64,000 bases of DNA, from contig CP075495.1 of the NCBI GenBank assembly GCA_021613535.1, positions 14,384,001 through 14,448,000 of the forward strand. Direction: 5' to 3'. Positions 1-11,810 of the stretch are shown piece by piece; within the stretch, counting starts at the first letter, position 1; every line of letters begins with the position of its first letter. A program made the translations under genes and the position numbers. The notes below the pieces were generated by a model. It searched no databases. It was not told the origin of the DNA and saw nothing but the letters and a program-made list of their open reading frames with translations. The DNA is from Adineta vaga (taxonomy: Eukaryota > Rotifera).

Positions 1-3000
1 GGAAGTGATTTCTATGTTCCACCAAATACAATTGATTTTAAAACAGTTTTTACAAAATTTAAAAAATTACATGAAAATGCAGCAGTCTTCAGTACAGTGA
101 TTGTTATTTTTGGCATATATGTTATCGCGGCCATTTGGGCAAGAAGAAAAGATGAACGCGATTTAGTCAAAGTAATGTATTTCATATACAACTACTATTT
201 TCCATTGAGAATTCATCGAATATCAATGTGTTTCATATCTTTTAGTGGACAGCCGCACCACTTATTGATAATCTTCCTATTGATACTTATCATTATTTAA
301 TTACAGTTCATACGGGTGTTGGTAAAGAATCTGGTACAACATCACATATAAATTTTGTCATCTCTGGTGAATTATCGGATAGTGGTGTACGAAAATTATC
401 AGATGGCAAAACTCAAGTAAGTCAATCTGGAGTAGAGATGAATTGATTGAGAGAAAATTGTCTTCTAGGAATTTTCAGCTGGTAGTGTTCGAAATTTTGT
501 AATGAGTGTAGAAGCACCGCTAGGTCCATTACTTTATCTTCGCGTTTGGCATGATAATTCTGGTGGAAAAGGCAAATCTTCTTGGTTTTTAAATATGATT
601 AATGTTATGAATTTACAAACAGGTGAAAAGTAAGAATTCTCAATTGTCTATTCGAATACACTTTCTATTTATTAAAAGGAATTATTTCATTTGTGATAAT
701 TGGCTTGCTGTTGAAAAAGGTGATGGTCTCGTTGATCGTGTCGTACCATTAGCTTCATCAAAAGAATTGAAAAGTTTTGCACATTTATTTACTCAATCGG
801 TAAAGAAGAAATTCAGCGATGGACATTTATGGTATTCCGTATTTTCACGTCCTGTTCGAAGTAATTTCACTCGATTACAACGTATATCTTGTTGTATATC
901 ATTACTTTTCTGTACAATGATATCGAATGCCATGTTTTATCGACAAGATACTCAAGGTCGACCAAATAAAGCTGGAGTTTTAATGAAAATTGGTCCAATT
1001 GAATTTACTTTAACACAATTATGGATAAGTTTCATTAGTACATTAGTTGTATTACCAGTCAATCTTCTAATTGTAACATTATTTCGTAAAGCAAAATATA
1101 GTCAAAAAACATTAATAACATATCATTTACAAGAAAGAAAACGTCGCAATAAAGCCAGTGAAAATAATGAACAATATCGAAAAACAATGAAGTTTGTGAT
1201 CATATCGAATTTGTAAGAAAGAAAATTTTGAATTTTGTTTTTTATTTTAGTTTCTTTTTTCGACGAAAACAACGTCAATTGAAACATTCCGAAGGATATG
1301 ATGAAACAGATATTGAACGTATTGGTGCAATACCATCAATTGAAGATAAAACTAGAACATTTCCACATTGGACTATTTATATTGCTTGGACATGTAAGTT
1401 TCTATATAAATTTCAATCATTATCTTTTCATATTTTTTCGTTCATTAGTGGTTATGTTAAGTATATTGACATGTTCATTTTTTATTATACTTTATTCATT
1501 GGAATGGGGAGCTAAACGTGCAAATGAATGGTTAATAACAATGATGCTTTCATTTGGTCAATCAATTCTTGTTATTGATCCTTTGAAAGTATTCTTTATT
1601 ACAGCAATTATAAGTTTTCTTATTCGTCGACCATATGATGATGAAACATTAGATTTTAATGATCCATTTACTGGAGCTTTAATTTCGAATCATAACATTG
1701 CGAATATTGATGGAAAAGACATCTATAATGATGCCAATGTTAAAGGTAATATTCAAATAAAAGAGAAAGAGAGAGACGAAGGATCGGTATGTTTATCTTT
1801 AGAAATCGCACGTCAACGTCGTGTACGTTTATTTAATTTGCGTCCAATTGATTCAACTGAAATGGCTCGTGCACGTGATCAACGTTTACGTGAAATAAAA
1901 ATGGGTGAAGTTATTCGTGAAATAATTATTTATATATTTTTTACAATTGTTCTATTATTTCTCTGCTATCAAGCGCGAGATACAAATTCCTATGGTTTAT
2001 ATCGTGATACAAAAAATCTTTTTATTAATGATGATTTTCAAGATATAGGATCGCTTAATAACTGGTGGGATTATTGTGATAATGTTTTATTGAAAGGACT
2101 CTATGCACAAAAATGGTATAATGAAAAGAATCTAACTTGGAGAGAAAAATTAACAACAGGAAGTCGAGTATCGATGCGAGTAGGTGCACCACGAATTCGA
2201 CAATTACGTGTTAAAGAAAATAGTTGTCGTGTACATCGACGTGTTAAACATATGATAAAACATTGTCGTGATGATTACAATTGGTTTGATGATGATACAA
2301 AAGATTATACACCTAAATGGGAAAATATTTTAAATAAAACAGCACAAAATACATTCGATATAACAAATAATGGTTCAAAACGATGTAAAACACCATGGTG
2401 TTATCAAGTAAGTTGAAAATGCAATAGAAAATTACGAATCATTTTCTTTCGATTTTTAGAGTAGTGTTCGTACAAAAAGTGGTCCATTTACAGCACTCTA
2501 TAAAACATATAAAGGTGGTGGTTATGTTGTTTCATTAGGTCGTACACATGAAAAAGCTGCTGCCGTTTTACATGAACTTCGTTCACAAAATTGGCTTGAT
2601 CAATTAACACGTGCAATCTTTATTGATTTTTCATTATACAATGCAAATGTAAATCTATTTGTTTCTGTAACACTTTCATTTGAAATGACATCAATGGGTT
2701 CAGTTATACAAGATTATCAAATAAAAATCTTTCGTTTATATGATCATATTGGTGGTTATGGTATGTTAGTGTATTCATTCGAATTATTATTTATTATTTT
2801 TACGATTTATTCAACCATTCATGAAATTTCCTTATTAATTAAACAGAAACGAGATTATTTTCATAAATTTTGGAATATTATTTCATTTCTAACCGTTATA
2901 TTTAGTATAACAACAATTTTTATGTATGGAACAAAGAAAACATTAACACGATTAGCAATTCGTTCATTGAAAAAAACTGAAATGGGTACGTGGAAAAAAA

Positions 3001-3771
3001 GAAAAAAATACATTTACAATTGATTTCATGAATATGATTTTTCTAGGTGAATTTATTAATTTCAATGCCATTGCTAGTTTTGATGAAGTCTATTCATATA
3101 TTGTCGCTTTAATAACATTCTTTACAATGTTGAAATTTTTGAAATTACTTCGATTTAATAAACGTATTGAAATGTTATCGAAATCACTTCGTTATGCTCG
3201 AAATGATTTAAGTTCATTTGCATTTGTTTTTCTTATCTTTATGGTAGCATATGCACAAATGGGTTTTGCTATATTTGGTCGTTCACTTTATGATTATAAA
3301 TCATTTGCAACAGCATTAACAACTTGTTTTCGAATGCTTTTGGGTGAAATTAATGCACCGGATATGTTTGCAGTAAGTCGAGCTTATGGTAAGTTGATCA
3401 TCGAGAGAAAATTGTTCAAATAAACTTTCTTTTGGTTTTTTCAAGGTGCATTTTACTTTCTTTCATTTGTCATACTTGTATTTATTGCTTTATTAAGTAT
3501 CTTTTTGACAATGTAAGTATTAAATTAATTGAGAACTAATGATGAAGTATGTATGTCTGTTTTATTAAGTTTGAACGATTCATTTGCACATGTAAAACGA
3601 GAATTAGCAGCAACACAACATAGAAATGAAATCATGGATTTCATGTGGTCAACATTTCAAAAAGTTGCAGGAATTAATAAACGACAAGCATCAGAAGATG
3701 AAGATGATACGACGAAAATGAATGAAGATCAACGAGTTCCATTGGCAAAATTTGATCGTGAAGAACTTTAA
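1..3771 (+). CDS. Polycystin-1-like (PKD1/PKD1L/PKDREJ-type) channel protein, 5'-truncated by window edge
   Basis: Large membrane protein of the polycystin/TRPP class, entering the window already in frame. Visible order: one TM just after the presumed GPS region (about bases 88-140), a PLAT/LH2 domain (exons about 246-416 and 469-629, ending in a WFLNMINV-like strand), a run of TM segments (679-1570), a highly charged cytoplasmic loop, then the polycystin extracellular domain with its paired cysteines (NSCRVHRR...KHC, about 2218-2270) and the six-TM PKD channel region (about 2740-3510). Exons, approximate where two in-phase junctions exist: 1-171, 246-416, 469-629, 679-1190, 1251-1394, 1450-2408, 2460-2983, 3047-3389, 3446-3512, 3570-3771. 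The last junction restores the usual end of TM6, IFLTILNDSF. The C-terminus is short and charged, and no obvious long coiled coil follows. The PLAT plus 11-TM layout points to polycystin-1 relatives rather than PKD2. In animals these act as mechano- or chemosensory cation channel subunits, often ciliary. Which subfamily it belongs to is not settled. Confidence 0.9.
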
Positions 3772-3959
3772 ATATAAATTAACTTTAAAAAAATAATATA
3801 CATATATTTTATTTTATCTTATATCTTATTTATGATTTGTATCTTATAAAAACTATCTTATGCTTATTCTTTATTCAGCAGAAATGACTGAAGGTTTCAA
3901 TAAAATTGACTTTCATGGGGAATTTAAGATTACAATTGAATGTTCAATCATTATGTAGG

Positions 3960-4578
3960 TTATTTCAAATATATGATTTGAATATGAGGTAATGTTCGTG
4001 TATTTCGACGGATACGTTGTTGCATAAGTATATACATATAATATAAACATATAATGCTGAGAATTAAGGATATTACGCCACAAATGAGGTGAATAATAGC
4101 AGACGAAGTGTTTGGTTTAGTAAATTGAATTAACCATGGACTTCTTTTATCATACCAACATGTTTGTACTGAATCTACCTTAAATATCAAAAATTTCAAA
4201 TTCATAACATAGGAAATAGTCAATCTATAATTGTAGTTTATTTACCGGATGTTTATGTGCTTCTTTGAGAGCGTTCGAAGAAGAGATATGATGTGTTGTT
4301 CCATATACTTTAGAAAATCGATTACCTCGCTGAAGATGATGTATAGACCATGCAGCAACATAGCAATTGTGTTGATAAATGTATAATATGCATACAGAGG
4401 TTTTTGTAAATATTTTATCAACAACACATTGTGTTTGGGCAACGTTTAAGATTTTTGATTTTCCTTCCACATAGAAGATACTACCAATAGTGAGGAGAAT
4501 AGCTGCTGTAGTAAGAAATATTAGACCAAATATCTGTATAAGTGGTAATTTGATGGGATCCAATTTACAGAAATTCAT
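3960..4578 (-). CDS. Two-TM membrane protein, orphan
   Basis: Two exons (4246-4578 and 3960-4178, joined in phase 0 across a 67-nt GT-AG intron) encode about 184 residues. A hydrophobic TM lies near residues 12-36 (PLIQIFGLIFLTTAAILL), then a loop of about 100 residues with several cysteines (TQCVVDK, SVCILY, HNCYVA, QTCWYD), a second TM (SAIIHLICGVISLILSIICL) and a short basic tail. This two-TM plus Cys-rich ectodomain topology resembles BK-channel beta subunits (KCNMB), but no diagnostic motif can be confirmed. The start is an ATG with no good upstream alternative in frame. It is divergent from the ODC gene and convergent with the polycystin gene, 188 bp from its stop. Function unknown. Confidence 0.6.
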
Positions 4579-5451
4579 TGATGATGTTAATTGATAGTGT
4601 AGTTCTCTCTTTAAAATGATGTATGATCTTTCTATTTATTTTCTTTGTGTATGCCTTAAAGCACGTATGTAGTCTAATCATACTAAGTATTGTCATGTTC
4701 GAAAGATCATCAAAGATTTCATATGATTTGGATCACATGTTTTCCTAGAATACGATAGTTATTTCGACTATGAAAAATGAAAGAATAAGTAAACGATTGT
4801 ACATTTTTAATCAATAAATTTCAAAATAACGCCTTTTGAGAAAGAAAAATTGATTTCCTTATTATATCTTTCTAGACTATTATCAGTTTGATTTGTGACT
4901 CTTCAGTCAATATTGACTTCCTTGAACATGCTTTCTGACATAGCTTAGAAGTCAGTTACAACATTCAAACGTCTGGCGTTGGTACGACATGTTTTGAGAA
5001 ACAAATTTGTTTTCGTGACATAGTGTATGACGACGTATGCTATATTTGATACATGTTATATTTTCACGTAGCAAGTAATTAGAAATAAAATACCTGCTTT
5101 TTAAATGTATCATCCGTCTACAGTATATATTAATACTATTTGAAATTCATGTAGTTTACAAGAACCATAAAAACTTGTATTTCTCAAATTAACATTTAAT
5201 TTCATCGAGTTCAATGGAACAAAAATTAAATTTGAAAAGAAAACTTTCTCTCGTAATAAAAAAGAATGAAATTGATACCGATGTGCGTCGTTAAGATGTA
5301 ACGATCAGCAATTATGTTGTTGTTATATATTCGATTCTTATCATAGACACTATAGATAACAGCGTCAGTCATTAAGTACAACTATATGGTTCGTTTTCGT
5401 TCTATTCATATCATTCTTCGTTTATCTCTGTAAGAAAGTGAAGAAAAAGAA
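4579..5451. other. Intergenic region between divergent genes
   Basis: About 870 bp of AT-rich DNA lie between the divergent starts of the two-TM gene and ODC. There are no ORFs with coding character and no repeats that stand out. It presumably contains both promoters and 5' UTRs; no specific element can be supported. Confidence 0.5.
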
Positions 5452-7135
5452 ATGACTGATCATCGACGACATCGAAAAGAAACAACGAAACCTGAAACAA
5501 GTAACAGTGATTCTCGTAAAGCTGACGATAATGAAAAGGACGAATATGATGATGAGGAAAAACAACCAGTACGAACGAATCTAGTTCATCAATTAAGCAT
5601 TCAAGATATTGATGAAGTTGTTCATGATCAAGGTCATGATCTTGATGAACAAGCAACAAAAGTTCGCAAACGACGACAACGTTTTCATGTTCATCATCTA
5701 AAAGATTTCTTCGAAACAAAATTAGGTGCTAAATTTGTGGATTATGGAAGAACTACAGCATCTATTGTTAAGTAAGAATTTGATGAGTCATATATGTGAA
5801 ATATTTATTTCGAATTTAGAGAATGTTGTGAAGAACTTTCATCAGATAATGATGAACCATTTTATATTGTTAATTTATCTCATTATGCTCGTCAATATCA
5901 ACAATGGATGCATTTTCTTGGTCGTATACATCCATTTTATGCTGTTAAAAGCAATCCTAGTAGTTTTATTATAGAAATTATCGCTGAATTAGGTGGTGGT
6001 TTTGATTGTGCTTCAGCAGAAGAACTTGATTTAGTACGAAAAACATGTGGTAATGATTTTGATTGTGCAAAACGTATTATTTATGCTCATCCATGTAAAA
6101 CTATTTCTCATATCCGAAAATTTCGTGACGCTGGTGTTGAAATGACAGTGGTCGATAATGAAGATGAACTTCGTAAATTAAAAGAACATTGGCCTGAAGC
6201 TCGAGTAAGTGACAAAAAAGAAAATGATCGAAATTTATGATTGTTTTTACTAATAAAAATAGGTACTTCTTCGTTTAAAAACTGATGATCGACATTCGAT
6301 GAGTCCTTTTTCAACAAAATTCGGTGCTAATGAACGTGAATGTATTGTTTTACTTCGATTAGCTCGAGAATTGAATATCAATCTTGTTGGATGTTCATTT
6401 CATGTTGGTAGTCGATGTCTTGATCCAAATCTTTATGTACAATCATTAAAACAAGCACGGCGAATTTTTGATATTGCTCAACAAGATGAATTTAAATTTC
6501 ATTTCCAAATCTTAGATATTGGTGGAGGTTTCTCAGGTCATAATTGGGATAAACCAAGTTTTCCCGAAGTTGCCAAAGTAATTAATCAATCATTAGATAA
6601 ACTATTTCCACAAACTGAAGGTCAATATTTCCTTATTTTAAATGACATCTGATTTCATATTCATTTTCTTCTAGGTATTATGGTTATGTCCGAACCTGGT
6701 CGTTATTTTTCGTCTGGTGGGATGATATTAGTTACACGAATTATTGCACGACGTCTTCATAATCTTGATTATAAACTCAATGAACAAGATGAGAATGATC
6801 AATCAGAAAAAGCATTGATTGAAAATGCTGATAATATTTATTATATTAATGATGGTATTTATGGAACATTTAATGCAATTATTTTCGATCATAAGATATT
6901 TATTGTACATTATTTGAACATAAATGATGAGAAGAATACAAATGAACAATTTAAATCAGTTATTTTTGGTCCAACTTGTGATTCACTTGATTGTATTGCA
7001 CATTCGATTGATTTACCATTATTAAATATTGGAGATGTTCTCTGGTTTCCAGATGTTGGTTCATATACAAATGCATGTGCATCGAATTTCAATGGATTTC
7101 AAACGAAAAAATTTGTTTTTATCTGGAAAAATTAA
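5452..7135 (+). CDS. ODC1: Ornithine decarboxylase (PLP-dependent, fold III)
   Basis: Decarboxylates ornithine to putrescine, the entry step of polyamine synthesis, in the cytosol. Four exons: 5452-5771, 5820-6204, 6263-6620, 6675-7135. Signature residues are all present: PLP lysine in PFYAVKSN, PLP-phosphate glycines in LDIGGGF, EPGRY, the aspartate in YYINDGIYG, catalytic cysteine in GPTCDSLD, the active-site tyrosine in GSYT and the terminal FNGFQ. Oddities: an N-terminal extension of about 70 residues, charged and acidic, replaces the short vertebrate N-terminus; the usual HVGSGC is HVGSRC; and the protein ends about ten residues after FNGFQ, so the C-terminal PEST/degron tail of vertebrate ODC is absent. 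An antizyme-inhibitor-like role is less likely because the Lys and Cys are kept. Antizyme binding cannot be judged from the sequence. Confidence 0.93.
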
Positions 7136-7377
7136 ATTTTCAATAACTCTTATCTAATTAGAAGTTATATATATATATATTGATTGTTGTCTTATTCATT
7201 TTGATTTCCTCTAAGTACATAAAAAAGAAATGTACTCAACCAATGTTTTCAATGAAAAGAATAGTTGCATTCATTCTATCAAGATTTCCTTGGAGATCTG
7301 ATTGTTCTTTTGCTCTTGTTTTAATAAACAGATGGAATAATGTAACCTGAAAATGTTTTTCAATCAAAAGATATTAT

Positions 7378-8454
7378 TTAATTCGTATAATAAAGTGACA
7401 GTGCACAGGTCATCGTAATGAATGAAATGAAAAAATACATATTAAAACTAATATGATAAATAAAAAACGAAAGTAAAGTCGTTACAATTAAAGAAAATGA
7501 AATAACAAATAATCGAATAATATTTGACGAATGCTTCATCACTACTGACATAAATAGACCATTGAATGCTTGTGTAAAAACAATTAACCATGTATAAAAT
7601 GAAAAACCATGAAATAGATTCAAATAAAATATATTATTTGTTGATGAAGTTCGTATTATTGAATGAATAGCAGGTAAAAGATTAAAAAATGTACCATAAG
7701 TATAAAGAAAAACATTTTGTAAATGTAATGATTCATTATAATTTCGTTTTAAAATCCATTCATTATAAACACCAGCAAAGCCACTCAATATACAATAAAT
7801 ACTTATCATTGGAATACCTAATGGACGTATATACATTTCTCGTCGATTGAAATTTGAATCTGTTTTAGTTATCGAAATAAATGAAGAAGTTTTCGATGTA
7901 CCAATACTATATATAAATCCACCAAATAGAAGTAATGTTAATGCAAACCATTGTCGTTTCGTTAAGATTTGTTTCATCACTAAACGATAGAGAATAGCAG
8001 TTGTGAAAATTTTAAAATTTGATAAAATTTGATAAGATGCAGGATCCATGTGTAGTTGCATATGTACAGCAAGATTATTATTAATAAAATAGAGAATAGC
8101 TGGGATGGAATATGGTATTGATTTCTTAAAGAATGAAATGAATGATAGATGATCGAATGTTGATTGTTTATGAAGAAGAATAGCATTGAGAGAAACGATT
8201 AATTTAATAAATTCAATCATTAAATTCATTGTGGAAGATGAAAATGTAATTTGTCCATCTTTTTCACAAAGATGAACTAGAATTGAATAGGAACCATAAG
8301 CTAGAACTTGAAAACATATCATGCCACGAAAAATTAATGAATGTGAAATATGTTTGGTTGTTTGAAGAAAATTTGAAGAATTATTTGTTAATGATAAAAG
8401 CGATATGGTTGAAGATTTAGTTTCATCATTATGCGATATAGTAGAATCCAACAT
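7378..8454 (-). CDS. SLC35A4: Nucleotide-sugar transporter family protein, SLC35A4-like
   Basis: Single exon, 358 residues from the first ATG (MLDSTISHN). An upstream extension to 8490 would begin with TTG and is not used here. About ten hydrophobic segments. The family core is clear: IPAILYFINNNLAV, then MDPASYQILSNFKI, then TKRQWFALTLLLFGG, which fits the SLC35A (UDP-/CMP-sugar transporter) family and best SLC35A4. Members sit in the Golgi or ER; SLC35A4 has uncertain transport activity (proposed CDP-ribitol or a regulatory role). The gene is convergent with ODC (242 bp between stops). No introns, unlike its neighbours. Confidence 0.85.
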   Translation of the reverse strand: MLDSTISHNDETKSSTISLLSLTNNSSNFLQTTKHISHSLIFRGMICFQVLAYGSYSILVHLCEKDGQITFSSSTMNLMIEFIKLIVSLNAILLHKQSTFDHLSFISFFKKSIPYSIPAILYFINNNLAVHMQLHMDPASYQILSNFKIFTTAILYRLVMKQILTKRQWFALTLLLFGGFIYSIGTSKTSSFISITKTDSNFNRREMYIRPLGIPMISIYCILSGFAGVYNEWILKRNYNESLHLQNVFLYTYGTFFNLLPAIHSIIRTSSTNNIFYLNLFHGFSFYTWLIVFTQAFNGLFMSVVMKHSSNIIRLFVISFSLIVTTLLSFFIYHISFNMYFFISFITMTCALSLYYTN

Positions 8455-9615
8455 AGCTAAACTAAGGTTAGCACTAGTTATAATCGACAATGTGTGTGTG
8501 TGTGGTTAGAAGAGAAGAAAAGAAAAAAGATGCTTGTCGGCTGCAATGTGTTGATAGGACAGAACAAAAACGACATATTCAGATACAAGATTAGTCGGAG
8601 AAAAAATAGCGGAGAGAGAAAAAAATGTTCTTTTTCTTTTTCTCTTCCTTCAATACGGAAACTTACACGAGAAAGATATAAAGCTTTGCCATACTACTGT
8701 TATGAGTATTGAACGTTACTTCTATGATGATCACAAGACTCAAGTTTCATCTGAAGAAATATATGTCATTTTTAGTTCGATTTAATTATACAACGAATAA
8801 TATATTTAACTCATTCATGCATGACTTCGGTGAAAGAATAAGAAAAAATATACACGTGAAAACGAATAAATTTCGTTTTTTATATTGATAAGTGATCAAG
8901 CTGTTAGTATTATTTCTTTCCATGACCTATGATTTGACTATACTACAACAAAAGTATTCTTATCGTGATAACTGCTCTAGGATAAATAACAACAGGTTAT
9001 CAAAGACAAATACATTTATGACACATGGATATGTTTTATATAAGATTTTGTCATCAAGTTGAAATAGTATTATTGACTTAGGCATATATTTCAAATTCAA
9101 TTGGTTAGTGATTTACGATTGTTCTATAAGTATATCGACAAGTTTTGCACTGTAGATTAATACGAATAATTTTGTTTCTAACAGTTAGTATGATAAATTA
9201 TGATCATTGATTTGAGGGTGTGGGTGTGGGTCAGGGTGATGGAAAGATACGCTCACCTACCTCCACACCTTCACGATAGAATCTCTACATTTTTTACTCT
9301 AAAACATAATAGAAGATCCAGAATCTTTTAATGCGACCGAGTGGCTACTTTAAAATAATGAAATCTTTTCTATTTCATTTTCTAAATTTTCTTTTGAAAC
9401 ACAACTATGTAATACAAATATAAATCGTAGTATACATTCAAGATTGTCAAACAGAATCTCTCCCAATACAATGGTAACAAAATAAATACATGTTCGATAG
9501 AATCATCAACTAAACTAAAGTAGTATATCGATTTCATTTTCATTGTCACATATTTGTGCAGAAAATTTCGAAATAAAATAAAAGAAAAGCAAACGAATCA
9601 ATTTCATTATTATCT
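8455..9615. other. Intergenic region with a short G-rich telomere-like motif
   Basis: About 1.16 kb without a credible gene. A small ORF at 8494-8712 is low-complexity (poly-Lys/Arg/Ser) and not accepted. A short purine/G-rich run at 9214-9238 contains two tandem TGTGGG units in an otherwise AT-rich stretch. Nothing else can be supported. Confidence 0.5.
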
Positions 9616-11810
9616 TTATGAAGAATCAACAGTATGTGTTCGTGTTACTCTGACATTTGGTGGATTAAATCGTTCTCTCATCAGATCTCTTTCAGTTATT
9701 TTAGCCACGCTCATTGCATGTTGAATTTGTTTTTCTAAATTTCGTGCAACTTTGCTTTTTGGATGTTGTTCAAGTTGTAATGGACGTCGATCGATACGAT
9801 TATGCATTGCATTTAATTCTCTTGCATAATCATCTTCGGTTTCATGTATCGATTGTCGAACTTTTCGAGTCTAAAATTGAAATCAATCAAACAAAAGAAT
9901 TTCGAACAATTTCTATTACATACACTTTCTTCTTTTTTTGCTTTATATATTGCTGATTTATCATTTAATTTTGCTCGTTCATGGATTCCTTCTTTTAATC
10001 GTTTTTCTCGAGCGGATCTTGTTCGTTGAAATTTTTCTTCAAATTTATTTCGAACTTCATGTTCTTGTCGTTTTTTCTTTCCCATCGTTTCTCGCAATTG
10101 TTGTATGTCAGTTTTTCTTATTGGTATCGCTTCTGGTTGTTGAAGACTAGCTGATAAATTCATGCCTGATGACGATCGAGTCGGCAATTGTTTTCCTTTG
10201 ATTTGAAATGATTGTAGATAACGCATTTCTTCATCAGTACGCATATCATTCAATACACGATCTTGCCGCGATGGAATCATACTTGTATGTAATAAAAATG
10301 GTTGACATTGTGTTGGCGGTCGTAAACGTTTTGCTTCTTCAGTTTCACGTAGAAATCGTTCATGTAATTTATCATAGTTTGGAATATAATATCCGTTTGT
10401 TTTCGGTTTAAATGTACATTCTTCGAGACCAACACGAGCTAGATCGCTGGCACTCATAGAACGACGTGTATGTTTAGTATGATGTTCTCGTTCTTGCATG
10501 CGAGATGGAAGACGTGACTGACGAAGTAATTCTTTTGCTCGTACTTGTTTTTTAATTGAACGGTATAGAGAATTTTCTTTCATTCTCAAAAGGAAGAAAT
10601 ATATATAAATAATTATCTTCAATGAAAGAATAAATTTGAAATTCCTACTGTTCGATATCGTTGCTTGTTCGATAATAAAAATCAGGAACAGGTTTAGCTC
10701 TAAATTGTGGTTGACGTCGAGCAGAAACACTGTCTGAATAGGAATATCGTCGATCGAATGTTCTTGCTTTTTCACGTGATTCGAATCCAAATGGTTTTGA
10801 TATGGAATTTAGATATTCTTTTGTCATATGACGTACTTGTTCACGACGAACACGTTGTTCTTCTTGCAACTGTTCATATAGAGGCATACGAACATGAGCC
10901 GGAACAGGTGTAGCTGAAAACAAATAATAATTCATAAATTGAACTTTAAAAATCAAATTGAATAATAACCTTTAAAAGAACGATTGAGAACAAGTTCATC
11001 TTCGACTTCTTTTTGTAATTTCGCTGCTTCTATTTCATGCATACATTTTCTTCGATGAATATTATCCACAGACATGCTATTTGTTAAAGCAAATGGTTCA
11101 GGTTTTGTAACACGACCAGCCCAATTATCATTTAACGGTATACTTGGTCGACGACGAGTCCTTTTTAAAAAAGAAAAAAAGAGATTATAAATAACAGAAT
11201 ATCTTTATCCATCTTACTTTTTCTGTTCGATATAATTGTCCAATTCAAATTCATTCCATAAATTATGTATGTGATTTTGTACATGATTAGTTGTTGGTTC
11301 ATATTCACTTGTTATTGTATCATCTGCACATATTCGATGTGGACTATAATCTATGTTCCTATCATTATCATCACTATGTCGTCGAATTACATTCGCAGAT
11401 ATTGGACGATGATGAATATGATGATGAGTTTGTTCTTGTGTCATAAATACAGGCGATGGTGATCGTCGTGATGCAGTTGGTAATGGTGGTTTGGATGTAA
11501 CAATTGGTTCGTATTTTTGTTCGATTTCAGAAGAATAGAATGGAACATCAAATGGTTGCGTATTTTTTAAGTTATAATAATCATGTTCAACTTGAGCTAA
11601 TCGAGTACGTTGTTCACGACGAAGTTCTTCGAGTGAATCGAGAAATGATGAGGAATTTTCATTTGTAGTTCCACCATCAACTTTTACAAGTAATTTTTGT
11701 TTATATTCTTCAAAATCAAATGTATCATTATATGCTGAACGTATTAATGGATTGATTTTATCCAAATTAGTACGAGAATTATAATAATCAACTAATGAAG
11801 TAGTAGTCAT
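9616..11810 (-). CDS. FAM161A: FAM161 family ciliary/centrosomal protein
   Basis: Five exons on the minus strand: 11218-11810, 10970-11160, 10649-10913, 9924-10584, 9616-9870, all with GT-AG borders that join in frame. Start is the ATG of MTTTSLVDYYNSR; the frame extends to 11834 only from a TTG. The family hallmark LDSLEELRREQRTRL lies early, followed by KPEPF-type and PVPAHVRMPLYEQL segments, the RAKPVPDFYY box and long Arg/Lys/Glu-rich helices (probable coiled coil) through the C-terminal half. FAM161A/B proteins bind microtubules at the ciliary base and inner scaffold of centrioles. About 650 residues, close to the vertebrate size. Whether it is the A or B paralogue is not decided here. 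Confidence 0.87.

Noticed and set aside
5411-5719. 102-residue minus-strand ORF opposite ODC exon 1
   Set aside because: Antisense shadow of the acidic/His-rich ODC N-terminal extension; low-complexity Leu/His/Asp composition and no start context.
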